Below, one piece after another: positions 18,966 through 27,259 of a stretch of 64,000 bases of DNA. This DNA comes from Actinophytocola algeriensis. Lineage in GTDB: Bacteria > Actinomycetota > Actinomycetes > Mycobacteriales > Pseudonocardiaceae. The stretch spans positions 791,326 through 855,325 of the forward strand of contig NZ_JACHJQ010000003.1 of assembly GCF_014203735.1 (NCBI RefSeq). The letters are read 5' to 3'. The position numbers and the translations under genes were made by a program. Position 1 is the first letter of the stretch. Each line of letters starts with the position of its first letter. The notes beneath the pieces are model-generated. The model had not been told where the DNA came from. It was given only the letters and a program-made list of their open reading frames with translations, and made no database searches.

Positions 18966-19157
18966 GTGGGGATTGACTTCGACGCCCTGAAGAACAAGGC
19001 GGCGGACCTCGTCGAGCAGCATGGCGACAAGATCGAGGCCGGCGTGGAGAAGGCCGGCGAGTTCGCCAAGAACAAGTTCGGCCACGACGAGCAGGTGGAC
19101 AAGGTCGTGGACAAGATCCAGGACGCCATCCCGGAGAAGCCGAGCAGCCAGCAGTGA
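18966..19157 (+). CDS. MT0933/Rv0909-like antitoxin-family protein
   Basis: 63 aa from the GTG at 18966; AAGGAGG lies upstream at good spacing. Begins VGIDFDALKNKAADLVEQHG and is an amphipathic Lys/Glu-rich helix throughout, matching the antitoxin MT0933-like family. No toxin gene of the usual partner type (Rv0910) follows; the next gene encodes a different domain and overlaps by GTGA. It may act on that neighbour or be an orphan. Confidence 0.8.
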   Translation: MGIDFDALKNKAADLVEQHGDKIEAGVEKAGEFAKNKFGHDEQVDKVVDKIQDAIPEKPSSQQ

Positions 19158-19747
19158 CGACGACGCCGCCCGGCTCACGCAAGCCGATCATCGTGACATG
19201 GCAGGGGACGAACCGGACTAGCCTCGAGTCGGTCCGGCTGTTCGTGTCCGATGGCAGACTGCGCGCGTCCGGGCGGCTCATCGTCGCCACCGAGACGCCC
19301 TACAGCGCGTCGTTCGAGTTCACGGCCGCCCGCTCCGGCGACGTCGGCCGCGGCCTGCTGCGCACCACGGCCGCCGACACCGAACGCTCCATCTCGGTCG
19401 GCCGCACCGAAGACGGGATCTGGCTGATCGACGACGGCAACGGCGCGACGGCCCGCGACGAGTTCGAAGGTGCCGTCGACGTGGACGTCGCGGGCTCGGT
19501 CACCTTCACCGCGCTCCCCATCCGCCGCCTCGGCCTCCACCGCAGGGCCGCGGAAGTGGAACTCCCGGTCCTGTACGTGTCGATGCCGGACCTCACGATC
19601 ACCCTGGTCCGCCAGACCTACCGCACGGTGTCCATCACCGACACCGGCGCGATCATCAACTACACGGACACCCACCGCAGCGCCGACATCGCCGTCGACA
19701 AGGACGGCCTCCCGGTCACATACCCGGACGTCGCACAGCGCCTCTGA
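19154..19747 (+). CDS. putative glycolipid-binding domain protein (DUF1089/PF06475)
   Basis: 197 aa from the GTG at 19154, overlapping the antitoxin-type stop by 4 nt. Features of the family: IVTWQGTNRTSLESVRLFV at the start, ASGRLIVATETPYSASFEF, a GIWLIDDGNG strand and the conserved DLTITLVRQTYRTV near the end. The all-beta fold resembles LolA/LolB-type lipid carriers. No signal peptide. Co-translated with the small antitoxin-like gene. Confidence 0.82.
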   Translation: MTTTPPGSRKPIIVTWQGTNRTSLESVRLFVSDGRLRASGRLIVATETPYSASFEFTAARSGDVGRGLLRTTAADTERSISVGRTEDGIWLIDDGNGATARDEFEGAVDVDVAGSVTFTALPIRRLGLHRRAAEVELPVLYVSMPDLTITLVRQTYRTVSITDTGAIINYTDTHRSADIAVDKDGLPVTYPDVAQRL

Positions 19748-19748
19748 G

Positions 19749-19776
19749 TTGTCCACAGGGCACCGAGTTATCCACA
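19749..19776. promoter_or_regulatory. two DnaA-box-like sites
   Basis: TTGTCCACA (19749-19757) and the perfect consensus TTATCCACA (19768-19776), same orientation, 19 nt apart, at the 3' end of the glycolipid-binding gene. Sequence match is direct; binding by DnaA is inferred. Confidence 0.5.
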
Positions 19777-19833
19777 GTTCGCCCCACACCCCTTGAATCG
19801 TGACCTCCACCTGGTAGACTGGCAAGGCGGGAC

Positions 19834-19862
19834 GCCCCCGGGACAGGGTGGGGGTTGGGTAC
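19834..19862 (+). repeat. G-rich 29-nt repeat, copy 1
   Basis: 28 of 29 bases identical to 54502-54530. With the following GGG at 19863 it forms five G-runs with 1-3-nt loops, a G-quadruplex-capable pattern on the plus strand. It is intergenic, 230 nt upstream of the SIR2-domain gene. Confidence 0.7.
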
Positions 19863-20094
19863 GGGCGGTTCGCGTGCGGGCGAGCGGGTTCGGTCGGTGA
19901 TTCGGTGGCACTGCCCGGGTCTTGCCGCAGGCCTCCCATTGCGCTATATGTGGAAGGTGGGCGTACTGTGTGCGCCCTTTCCCAGGTCGGTTATGTGATG
20001 GTCAGTTACGTGACAGAATCTGCCATCGCCGCCATCGGGTGCGTCCGGGTGTTATTCTGAATTGTTTGCTGTACGCCGGACGATGAGGTAATTG
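19863..20094 (+). other. leader region of the SIR2-domain gene
   Basis: No supportable gene. AT content rises towards the SIR2-domain gene. CGTCCGG (20042-20048) pairs with CCGGACG (20076-20082), placing a stem-loop immediately before the GAGG ribosome-binding site; it could limit translation. Confidence 0.45.
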
Positions 20095-21747
20095 ATGTCG
20101 AACATTGTCGACCCCAGTACCTTCGTTGACGGGCACACCTTCTCATTTCAGTCGCAGCCCTACCTGCGGGATCTGTTCGAGGCGGTCGCGAGCGGCAGGT
20201 TACCGCTGGTTCTCGTACTGGGGGCCGGGGTCTCGATGAACGCCAGCCTCCCATCCTGGCGTTCGCTGATCACCAAGATGGCAGGCGCCATCGACGACGA
20301 GGCCCTGCGGAGGATGGCCGTGCGCGATTCCTCCGATCCCATGCGCAAAGCCGAGATCGTCCTGAACCTCGTGAAACAGGGCAACGTGAACGTGCAGGAC
20401 CACGAGGTGATCCGGGACGCCCTGTACCACAAGAACGCCACCGTCGTGCCAGGTCAGCTCGCGAACTCGCTGGCACGCCTCATCTACACGCACCGAAGCC
20501 ACGTCAAAGTACTGACCACGAACTTCGACGACATCATCGAAAAGGCGCTGTACGGGTATTTCGACATTTCCCGCGTGGGTTCCTATTCGATTTCCCAGGT
20601 GGACGCGTGGGCGGAATGGGGCCGCACGAACGGGAACATCGGGGTCATGCACCTCCACGGCCTTGTCCGGCAGGGGAAGGACCCGGAGGAACCGATAATC
20701 CTGACCGAGTCGCAGTTCCTCAAGTACGGCTCCCGCGTGCGCGCCGCGATATCCGACACCATCGACGGCGCCTGCACGATCTTCGTCGGCCTGAGCATGT
20801 CCGACCCGAACCTGATCGGCCCGCTGTACCAGAGCGCGAAGTCCTCGTCGCCGCGGTTCGCGCTGGTGGTGCCTGGCCTGGAGGCCGGCGCGTCGGTCGA
20901 GGAGTCCGCGCGGTACGCGATCGGGTCGGCGCGGTACCTCGAGGAGAAGCTGAACCTGCGGCCGATCTTCCTGCGGTCCTACTCGCAGCTCAACCAGGTG
21001 ATCTCCGACCTCGCGCTCGCCTCGGTGGAACCCGACCGGTACCTGACCGACGGTTCGCTGGTGTACAACGAGCGGCTCAGCCGCGCGCTCGACATGTGCT
21101 ACACCGCGATCGGCTGTGGCCCGGACGACTGGGTGCCCTACGGCGAGGCGGGCGTCGCCTTCAACGACCGGCTCTACCAGGCGTTGAACGCCCCCGGCGG
21201 CCCACTCGACGTGCTCAAACGCCTGAGCCCGCTCTACCGGAACACGAAACTCGGCGGACCGGGCGGCGAGAACTTCGGCCTCTCGTTGTGGTTGCGGACC
21301 CGCGAATCACTGGCGACCAGGGAGTCCTACTCACTGTGCATGGTCGGCACGTCCGCGTTCACGCACCGTGAGGAGTGGTCGATGCGGCGCGAAGTGCCCG
21401 TCTCGGCCGACACGCCGTTCAGCGCCGCGCAGGCCATCTTCCAGGGCAGCAGGCAGGTGGCGAACGTCGTGCCCTCACCGACCTCGCAGATCTGGCGGGG
21501 CGTGGTGGCGGCGCCGGTGCTCCTGGTCGCGAGCGGCAGCGACAAGAACATCAACGGCGAACCGGCCGACATCCTGACCATCGGCGCCATCACGCTCAAC
21601 TCGACGCATCTGGTGACCGACCTCGAGGACGGCAAGGAACCCGATCCCGAGGAGGTCTCCATCATCAAGCGCCTGAAGGCGGCGCACTACGACGAACTGA
21701 TCGGCAGCCTGCAGAAAGCGGCCGAGTTCGTCCTAGACCCTGGCTGA
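20095..21747 (+). CDS. SIR2-domain protein with GAF-like C-terminal domain (candidate defence effector)
   Basis: 550 aa from the ATG at 20095 (a TTG sits just before it); GAGG upstream. N-terminal SIR2-type domain with VLVLGAGVSM (GAGxS), VLTTNFDDIIEKAL (TTNxDxxxE), the catalytic-type His in MHLHGLV, and FVGLSMSDPNL (GxSxxD), residues ~35-240. The C-terminal ~220 residues end in a beta-rich segment (QIWRGVVAAPVLLVA, ILTIGAITLNS) that looks like a GAF-type sensor. SIR2 NADases are effectors of several abortive-infection systems. No partner gene lies on either side and flanking DNA is relatively AT-rich, so this is a single-gene islet. Function inferred from family only. Confidence 0.8.
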   Translation: MSNIVDPSTFVDGHTFSFQSQPYLRDLFEAVASGRLPLVLVLGAGVSMNASLPSWRSLITKMAGAIDDEALRRMAVRDSSDPMRKAEIVLNLVKQGNVNVQDHEVIRDALYHKNATVVPGQLANSLARLIYTHRSHVKVLTTNFDDIIEKALYGYFDISRVGSYSISQVDAWAEWGRTNGNIGVMHLHGLVRQGKDPEEPIILTESQFLKYGSRVRAAISDTIDGACTIFVGLSMSDPNLIGPLYQSAKSSSPRFALVVPGLEAGASVEESARYAIGSARYLEEKLNLRPIFLRSYSQLNQVISDLALASVEPDRYLTDGSLVYNERLSRALDMCYTAIGCGPDDWVPYGEAGVAFNDRLYQALNAPGGPLDVLKRLSPLYRNTKLGGPGGENFGLSLWLRTRESLATRESYSLCMVGTSAFTHREEWSMRREVPVSADTPFSAAQAIFQGSRQVANVVPSPTSQIWRGVVAAPVLLVASGSDKNINGEPADILTIGAITLNSTHLVTDLEDGKEPDPEEVSIIKRLKAAHYDELIGSLQKAAEFVLDPG

Positions 21748-22016
21748 CCGCCGCTTTTTCACGCGCACCATCGGCACCGGCCCGGGAACCGAGACATAAA
21801 CTCGATCTCCGACGACTCGTTTCGGTGACTGATCGATTACCGATTCGTTCTGCTCGGCCTCTGTCATCGTCGCCTCGGAACTCGTGTGCATTGCTCGCGT
21901 CCCTCCGCCGATGTGTCACCTGGCGAATTATCGATGTTACGGGTCGTGCTGACCCGTAGCAATCGCCGGATGTGTTGTTCTTCGCGACTCCAGCGATCCT
22001 GTTACGTGCTTCGAGT
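21748..22016. other. AT-richer intergenic between convergent genes
   Basis: About 270 nt separating the SIR2-domain gene from tyrA, lower in GC than both neighbours' surroundings, with no clear gene, hairpin or repeat. Consistent with DNA brought in with the SIR2-domain gene. Confidence 0.4.
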
Positions 22017-22982
22017 TTAGGCCGGAAGTGCGCCAATCGCAGTGTCTCCTTCCACACGGAGTACCCGCCCGCCCGCCGTGCCGAGGTCACGGAGAGTTTC
22101 AAAGGCTTCCGGATCCGTCAGGTCGATCGGAATTTCCTCCTGGTCCGCGTTCCGCAGGTCTTCGAGCGCCTGCCTGCCTTCGTGACCGGCCCGGACCGTG
22201 GCGGCCAGGCCACCCGTCGACGCCAGCGCGCCCCGGGCCGCGCCCAGCCGGCCCAGCGCCTCGTCCACCGCCTCGAGCAGCGGGCCCCGGTTCCCCTCGC
22301 ACATGGCGAGCACCAGCTCCGGCCGCGTCGACATCACCCTCGTCCCGTCGCGGAAGGAGCCCGCGGCCAGCGCCAGCGCCAATGACCCGCCGTCCGCGCC
22401 CGTCGACGCCAGCACCGCGGCCAGGATGTGCGGCAGGTGCGAGATCCGGGCGACCGCCGCGTCGTGCTCCCTGGTCGTGGTCGGGACCACGTGCGCGCCG
22501 CACGCCAGCGCCAGCTCCACGGCCGCCCGCCACGCGTCCTGCGGCGTGTCCTCGTCGGTCGTGACCACCCACGCGGCCCCGTCGAACAGCGTCTCCGTGG
22601 CAGCGGCCCAGCCCGACGCCGACTTGCCGGCCATCGGGTGCCCGCCCGCGTACCGCGTGTCCGGGAGGCGTCTCGCCACCGCGTCGGCCACCGGCTGCTT
22701 CACGCTCACGACGTCGGTGAGCAGGCAGTCCGGGGCGTGCGCCGCCACTTCGCGCAGCACGTCCTCGACGGCGGGCAGCGGCACGGCCACGACGATCAGC
22801 GCGTCGGTCGCCGCGGCGCGCTCGAGCGCCGCGGCCACGCTCGGTTCGACGCGCGGATCCGACACCGGCTCCGTGGTCGCGCCGAACGCGTCCCGGCCGG
22901 CTCTCGTCGCCGCCTTCAGCACCGAGCCACCGATCAGGCCGAGGCCGAGCACACATACAGGTCGCACGTGTCCATCCTTCAC
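22017..22982 (-). CDS. tyrA: prephenate dehydrogenase
   Basis: 321 aa from the GTG at 22982, overlapping the M20 gene's stop by 4 nt (GTGA). NAD-binding GLGLIGGSVLKAA, then VSVKQPVADAV, GGHPMAGKSASGW (family substrate motif) and REHDAAVARISHLPHI are hallmark segments. Converts prephenate to 4-hydroxyphenylpyruvate for tyrosine synthesis. Residue set and length fit TyrA; no ACT domain is evident at the C-terminus. Confidence 0.92.
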   Translation of the reverse strand: MKDGHVRPVCVLGLGLIGGSVLKAATRAGRDAFGATTEPVSDPRVEPSVAAALERAAATDALIVVAVPLPAVEDVLREVAAHAPDCLLTDVVSVKQPVADAVARRLPDTRYAGGHPMAGKSASGWAAATETLFDGAAWVVTTDEDTPQDAWRAAVELALACGAHVVPTTTREHDAAVARISHLPHILAAVLASTGADGGSLALALAAGSFRDGTRVMSTRPELVLAMCEGNRGPLLEAVDEALGRLGAARGALASTGGLAATVRAGHEGRQALEDLRNADQEEIPIDLTDPEAFETLRDLGTAGGRVLRVEGDTAIGALPA

Positions 22983-24199
22983 CGCAGTGCGTCCAGCGCG
23001 AACGCCGCGTACAGCGCCACCCCGTGGGCGAACGCGGACTCGTCGAAGTGAACGCGGTTCGAGTGGTTCGGGGCCGCCTCGTCCGGGGTCACTCCCGGCG
23101 GGCACGCGCCGAGGAACGCCAGCGCGCCGGGGACCTGCTGCAGCACGTAGGAGAAGTCCTCGGACGCCATCAGCGGTTCCGGCATGAGCGCGCTGTTCCT
23201 GCTGCCCAGCACCACGCTGGCCAGGTCGAGGACCCGGCCGGCGACCGTGCCGTCGTTGTTCGTGGGCGGGTAACCGGTGTTGATCTTGAAGGTGGCCGTG
23301 CAGCCGTGCGCGGCCGCGATGTGCCCGCACACCTTCGGGATCTCCGCCTGCACGAGCTTGCGGGTCTGGTCGGACAGCGTGCGCACGGTGCCTTCCAGCT
23401 CGGCGGTCTCCGGGATGATGTTGGACGTCGTGCCCGCCGTGATCCGGCCGACCGTCAGCACCGCGGGGTCGAAGACGCTGAACCGGCGGGTCACCATGGT
23501 CTGCAGCGCACCGACCATCGCCGCCGCGGCCGGCACCGGGTCGATCGCGCGGTCGGGCATCGCGCCGTGGCCACCCTTGCCGGTGACCGTCACCGTGTAC
23601 GCGTCGGCGCTCGCCATCATCGGACCAGGGCGGCACATCACCACCCCGGACTGCGCCGTCGACGTGATGTGCAGCGCGAACGCCTGCTCCACCGGCCGAC
23701 CGCCCGCCTCCAGCACGCCCTCCTCCAGCATGTACCTGGCGCCGTGCTGACCCTCCTCTCCTGGCTGGAACATGAACACGACCTTGCCCGCCAGCGCGTC
23801 CCGCCTGCTGTTCAGCAGCCGGGCGGCCGACACGAGCATCGCCGTGTGCGTGTCGTGACCGCACGCGTGCATCGACCCGTCGGTCTCCGACGCGAACGCC
23901 AGGCCGCTGTCCTCCCGCAACGGCAGCGCGTCCATGTCGCCGCGCAGCAGCACGGTCGGCCCCGACTTCTCGCCGTTCATCACCGCGATCACCGAACTGC
24001 ACGCCTCACCGGTGCTGATGTGCAGGCCGAGGCCCTCGAGCGCGTGCAGCACCGCGGCCTGCGTCTTCGGCAGGTCGAGGCCCTCTTCCGGGTGTTTGTG
24101 CAGCTGCCTGCGCAGCGACACCGTCCTCGGCTGCAGTGCACGGGCGGCCTCGAACAGGCCGGTGAACCTCGGGTCGTCGGAGAGCGTCGCGGTGGTCAT
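22979..24199 (-). CDS. M20 family amidohydrolase/aminoacylase
   Basis: 406 aa from the ATG at 24199. HACGHDTHTAMLV with the Asp-flanked metal His, MFQPGEEGQHGA with the catalytic Glu pair, HSNRVHFDESAFAHGVALY near the end, and a dimerisation domain in between. Belongs to hippurate hydrolase/N-acyl amino-acid amidohydrolases with a di-metal centre. Cytoplasmic. Operon with tyrA. Divergent from the TadA partner gene. Confidence 0.92.
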   Translation of the reverse strand: MTTATLSDDPRFTGLFEAARALQPRTVSLRRQLHKHPEEGLDLPKTQAAVLHALEGLGLHISTGEACSSVIAVMNGEKSGPTVLLRGDMDALPLREDSGLAFASETDGSMHACGHDTHTAMLVSAARLLNSRRDALAGKVVFMFQPGEEGQHGARYMLEEGVLEAGGRPVEQAFALHITSTAQSGVVMCRPGPMMASADAYTVTVTGKGGHGAMPDRAIDPVPAAAAMVGALQTMVTRRFSVFDPAVLTVGRITAGTTSNIIPETAELEGTVRTLSDQTRKLVQAEIPKVCGHIAAAHGCTATFKINTGYPPTNNDGTVAGRVLDLASVVLGSRNSALMPEPLMASEDFSYVLQQVPGALAFLGACPPGVTPDEAAPNHSNRVHFDESAFAHGVALYAAFALDALR

Positions 24200-24262
24200 C
24201 CATTGATGATCGCGCAACACTCCGGCTACTGCTTCTTCCTGCGGCCGAACTTGAGGAATACC

Positions 24263-24772
24263 GTGTCCACCATGTCCGAGCAGGACCCGGTTACGGGCTT
24301 CGCGATCGCTGTCGTTCGCGAAGAAGGAAAGTGGCGTTGCACGACCATGGAGAGCGCGGCGTTGTCCGAGCTCGACACGGCGATCACCGCGCTGCGCAAG
24401 ACCAGGTCAACCGGGGCGGTGTTCGGCCTGTTCGACGTGGATGACCAGTTCTTCCTCATCGTGCGCCCGAGCCCGGGCGGCGTGCAGCTGCTGCTGTCCG
24501 ACTCGGCCGCGGCACTCGACTACGACATCGCCGCGGACGCGCTGGACCTGCTGCGCGTGGACCCGCCCACCGACTACGACGACGACGAGGTCTGGCCGGA
24601 GGGCGCGCTGGACGTCCTCGCCGACATCGGCCTGCCCGCCGCCGAGCTGCAGGTGATCATCGGCGAGGTGGACCTCTACCCCGACGAGCAGCTGCAGATG
24701 ATCGCGCAGCGGTGTGGCTTCGCCGACGAGCTGGGCAAGCTCCTCGACACCATGGACAGCATCACCCAGTGA
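24263..24772 (+). CDS. tRNA adenosine deaminase-associated protein
   Basis: About 169 aa from the GTG at 24263, which has GAGG six bases upstream; an in-frame ATG at 24272 is the alternative. GFAIAVVREEGKWRC at the start and an acidic middle (PPTDYDDDEVWPEG) match the actinobacterial protein encoded next to tadA. Function not established; the constant neighbourhood suggests a role with the deaminase. Ends 64 nt before tadA. Confidence 0.85.
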   Translation: MSTMSEQDPVTGFAIAVVREEGKWRCTTMESAALSELDTAITALRKTRSTGAVFGLFDVDDQFFLIVRPSPGGVQLLLSDSAAALDYDIAADALDLLRVDPPTDYDDDEVWPEGALDVLADIGLPAAELQVIIGEVDLYPDEQLQMIAQRCGFADELGKLLDTMDSITQ

Positions 24773-24827
24773 CCCCAGGACCGACCCCAGGACCGAGCCC
24801 CGGAACGCACCCCGGACCGAGCCCGGA
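24773..24827 (+). repeat. degenerate 12-nt tandem repeat before tadA
   Basis: Four to five copies of a unit like GACCGASCCCMG fill the gap between the two genes. It contains no ribosome-binding site and leads into the tadA start. Confidence 0.55.
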
Positions 24828-24836
24828 GCCCACCGG

Positions 24837-25313
24837 ATGAGCCCCGCGCGCCTCGCCGCCGACGAGGACCTGGTCCGCGCGGCCATCGAGGTCGCGAGAG
24901 GTGCCTCCGCGAGCGGCGACGTGCCGATCGGCGCGCTCGTGCTCGCCCCGGACGGCACCGAGCTGGCCGCCGCCCGCAACGCCCGCGAGGCCCTCGGCGA
25001 CCCCACCGCACATGCCGAGGTCCTCGCGCTGCGCGAGGCGGCCGCCCGCCACGGCGACGGCTGGCGCCTCACCGGCTGCACGCTCGTCGTCACGGTCGAG
25101 CCGTGCACCATGTGCGCGGGCGCGCTCGTGCTCGCCCGCGTCGCCCGCGTCGTGTTCGGCGCGTGGGAGCCGAAGACGGGCGCGGTCGGGTCCTTGTGGG
25201 ACGTGGTGCGTGACCGCAGGCTGACACACCGCCCTGAGGTGGTGGGCGGGGTGCTGGCCGACGAGTGCGCCGCGCTGCTGGACGAGTTCTTCGCCACCCA
25301 CCGGTCCGGCTAG
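24837..25313 (+). CDS. tadA: tRNA-specific adenosine deaminase
   Basis: 158 aa from the ATG at 24837. Zinc ligands and proton shuttle in AHAEVLAL (His, Glu) and EPCTMCAGA (two Cys) are those of the cytidine/deoxycytidylate deaminase fold; the remainder matches TadA in length. Deaminates A34 to inosine in tRNA-Arg(ACG). Its TAG stop shares the palindromic CTAG with the convergent GNAT gene's stop. Confidence 0.93.
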   Translation: MSPARLAADEDLVRAAIEVARGASASGDVPIGALVLAPDGTELAAARNAREALGDPTAHAEVLALREAAARHGDGWRLTGCTLVVTVEPCTMCAGALVLARVARVVFGAWEPKTGAVGSLWDVVRDRRLTHRPEVVGGVLADECAALLDEFFATHRSG

Positions 25314-25816
25314 CCGGACCAGTCGACCGCCGTCACCGTGCCGGTCTGCCAGTCCTGGCGCAGGATCGCGTAGCCGACCGAGGCGTACCAGCGATCAGGG
25401 CCCGGCCAGGCGTCCCGGTAATGGGCCTCCTTGGCGTACCCGGCCTTGGTGAAGATCCGCCGCATGGCGTGGTTGTCCTCCCGTGTCGTCCCTTCGATCC
25501 GGTTGGTGTCGTGGTTGGTGAAGACGTGCGAGGTCAGCCACCGCACCGCGGCGGTCCCGGCCCCACGCCCGCGTGCCGACGCACGCACACGTAAGTCGAA
25601 CAGGGGAGTCCCGTCGTCGAGGTCCAGTAACCGGACGAGCCCCAGCCGGTCCGGTCCTTCACTGATCCAGAAGGCGTCGTCGTACGCCCCACCGGCGACC
25701 CGGGCGTGCACGGCGGCACCGTCGGTCTTCGGCTCGGTGTGGAACGGCCACTCCTCGGCGGTCAGGAAGGCGACGACCTCGTCGGCTTCGTGTCGCTGGA
25801 TCCGGGGGAACTCCAT
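25310..25816 (-). CDS. GNAT family N-acetyltransferase
   Basis: 168 aa from the ATG at 25816. LVRLLDLDDGTPLFDLRV then SARGRGAGTAAVRWLTSHVF (acetyl-CoA loop R/QxxGxG/A) and TREDNHAMRRIFTKAGY are typical of RimJ/RimL-like acetyltransferases. Acceptor unknown. Stop shared with tadA as a CTAG overlap. Confidence 0.88.
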   Translation of the reverse strand: MEFPRIQRHEADEVVAFLTAEEWPFHTEPKTDGAAVHARVAGGAYDDAFWISEGPDRLGLVRLLDLDDGTPLFDLRVRASARGRGAGTAAVRWLTSHVFTNHDTNRIEGTTREDNHAMRRIFTKAGYAKEAHYRDAWPGPDRWYASVGYAILRQDWQTGTVTAVDWSG

Positions 25817-25911
25817 GGCGGCGAAGCTAGCAAGGGGCACCGACAAAAGCCGGGGGGTTTCCGCCACCCCATCGGGTGAACCGCAGCGGGGCGGCACCTG
25901 ACGGCACCGGG

Positions 25912-26772
25912 TCAGGTCAGTGCCAGGCGCATGCCCACGGTGAGCCGCTCCGGCAGCTCCGTGACCCGGCAGATGAACACGCGACGCCCGCCGACGTCGG
26001 TGTAGCCGTCGACCGACATCCGGTGGTCGGGCGGTGTGAAGCCGACCGGCTCGTAGACGGCGTCGAAGCCGGACGGCAACGTGACGTGGTATTCCAGGTG
26101 CCGGATGCGCAGCAGATCGGTGGTGCGGAAGACGAACTGTTCCGCCGCGCCGCGGCGCATGAGCGGCAGGCATTTGGCGGGCCAGAAACGCGTCATCTCC
26201 ATTCGGATGACCTGACCCATGCGCACTGGCGAATGAAAGTGCACTATCGATGTCAGCCGGGCGGCTGTGAGCCACGAGTTCGTTATACTCCAATGCCTGG
26301 TCGACCGCCCGTCGATCTCGATGTTGTCGGCATTCACCAGGACATTCCGGCGGTACTTCTCCGGCTGGTCCCACTCGCTGCCGAGGTGGAACCTGATGAA
26401 ATACAACTCGTCCCGTTCGGCGACGGCCTCGAGCACGACGATCTCGCGCACGTCGCCGTTGGGCAGGATGTGCACCTTCTGGTGCCAGATCTCCACGGAG
26501 GCCAGCAACCCCTGCCGGGCAGCGGACTCGTTGCCCACCACGAAGTCGCAGTACCGCGTGACCAGCTGACCGCAGTCCCGCGCGGCCAGCCGGGCCGCCC
26601 GGGACTCGACGAGGAACGCGCCGACGACCCCGGCCGCGCACACAATGGCGACGACAGTTGCCGCGACCCGCGGTCCGCCATTTCCGAGAAGTGCCATCAA
26701 TATGGCGGCAACTGTCAGCGCCGTGATCCCGGCAATCACCCACGGCCGGAAAGAGAGGTAATCTGTAACCAT
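25912..26772 (-). CDS. two-helix membrane protein of unknown function
   Basis: 286 aa from the ATG at 26772, preceded by GGGGAGGAG at ten bases. Two hydrophobic segments near the N-terminus (WVIAGITALTVAAILMALL, and VAATVVAIVCAAGVVGAFLV) are followed by a ~210-residue soluble domain with a VEIWHQKVHILPNGDVREI segment and many charged residues. No family recognised. A stem-loop lies in its upstream region. Confidence 0.75.
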   Translation of the reverse strand: MVTDYLSFRPWVIAGITALTVAAILMALLGNGGPRVAATVVAIVCAAGVVGAFLVESRAARLAARDCGQLVTRYCDFVVGNESAARQGLLASVEIWHQKVHILPNGDVREIVVLEAVAERDELYFIRFHLGSEWDQPEKYRRNVLVNADNIEIDGRSTRHWSITNSWLTAARLTSIVHFHSPVRMGQVIRMEMTRFWPAKCLPLMRRGAAEQFVFRTTDLLRIRHLEYHVTLPSGFDAVYEPVGFTPPDHRMSVDGYTDVGGRRVFICRVTELPERLTVGMRLALT

Positions 26773-26810
26773 GGATTCCACACTCCTCCCCGCGCTCTGA
26801 GGAAAGCGCG

Positions 26811-26843
26811 ACCGCCTGCCGGTGAGCCGGCACGACAGGCGGT
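26811..26843. promoter_or_regulatory. stem-loop upstream of the membrane-protein gene
   Basis: ACCGCCTG (26811-26818) pairs with CAGGCGGT (26836-26843), with an inner CCGG/CCGG extension. It sits 38 nt ahead of the minus-strand start at 26772, in its likely 5' leader; terminator or leader control cannot be told apart. Confidence 0.45.
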
Positions 26844-26956
26844 CCACACCAGGATAAGGGAGAAAACAACCACCCTGATTACGTCATTCAGGCGTATTTT
26901 ACCCGCGAAAGAGTAACCATCAATTGAGGCCGCGTGAGAACGCCAGGGTATGTCCA

Positions 26957-27005
26957 AAGCGTGATGCCGGGTACATCGAAGATCGATGTACCCGGCATCA
27001 CGCTT
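26957..27005 (-). terminator. tRNA-Ser(CGA) terminator, 23-bp perfect stem
   Basis: Arms at 26957-26979 and 26983-27005 are exact reverse complements around a 3-nt loop (AGA). It begins 9 nt past the 3' end of the tRNA gene. No T-run follows on the minus strand. Confidence 0.8.
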
Positions 27006-27013
27006 GTTCAGAG

Positions 27014-27100
27014 CGGTAGCGGTGGGATTTGAACCCACGGAGGGCGTGAACCCTCACGCGCTTTCGAGGCGCGCTCCTTCGGCCGCTCGGACACGCTACC
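27014..27100 (-). tRNA. serX-like tRNA: tRNA-Ser (anticodon CGA)
   Basis: 87 nt including discriminator G. Acceptor GGTAGCG/CGCTACC, anticodon loop CTCGAAA (CGA, reads UCG), long variable arm typical of serine tRNAs (GAGGGTTCACGCCCTC), and T-loop GGTTCAAATCC. CCA is not encoded. Confidence 0.95.
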
Positions 27101-27259
27101 GACGGGAACGATACCGGACGGCTCGCGGCGGTCTGCACAGAGGCGGCGGGGCGTGTGCGTCCGCACCGAGTGTGCTCGTGAACCCTTCTCTCGTTCACCC
27201 GATCAGGGGAGTATGCCCCGTGTCCCGAACTCGGGGGTTCAGGAACGGAAGGCGGATTG

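Noticed and set aside
19848-20060. 70-codon frame upstream of the SIR2-domain gene as a possible partner
   Set aside because: No recognisable ribosome-binding site or family, and it overlaps the G-rich repeat.
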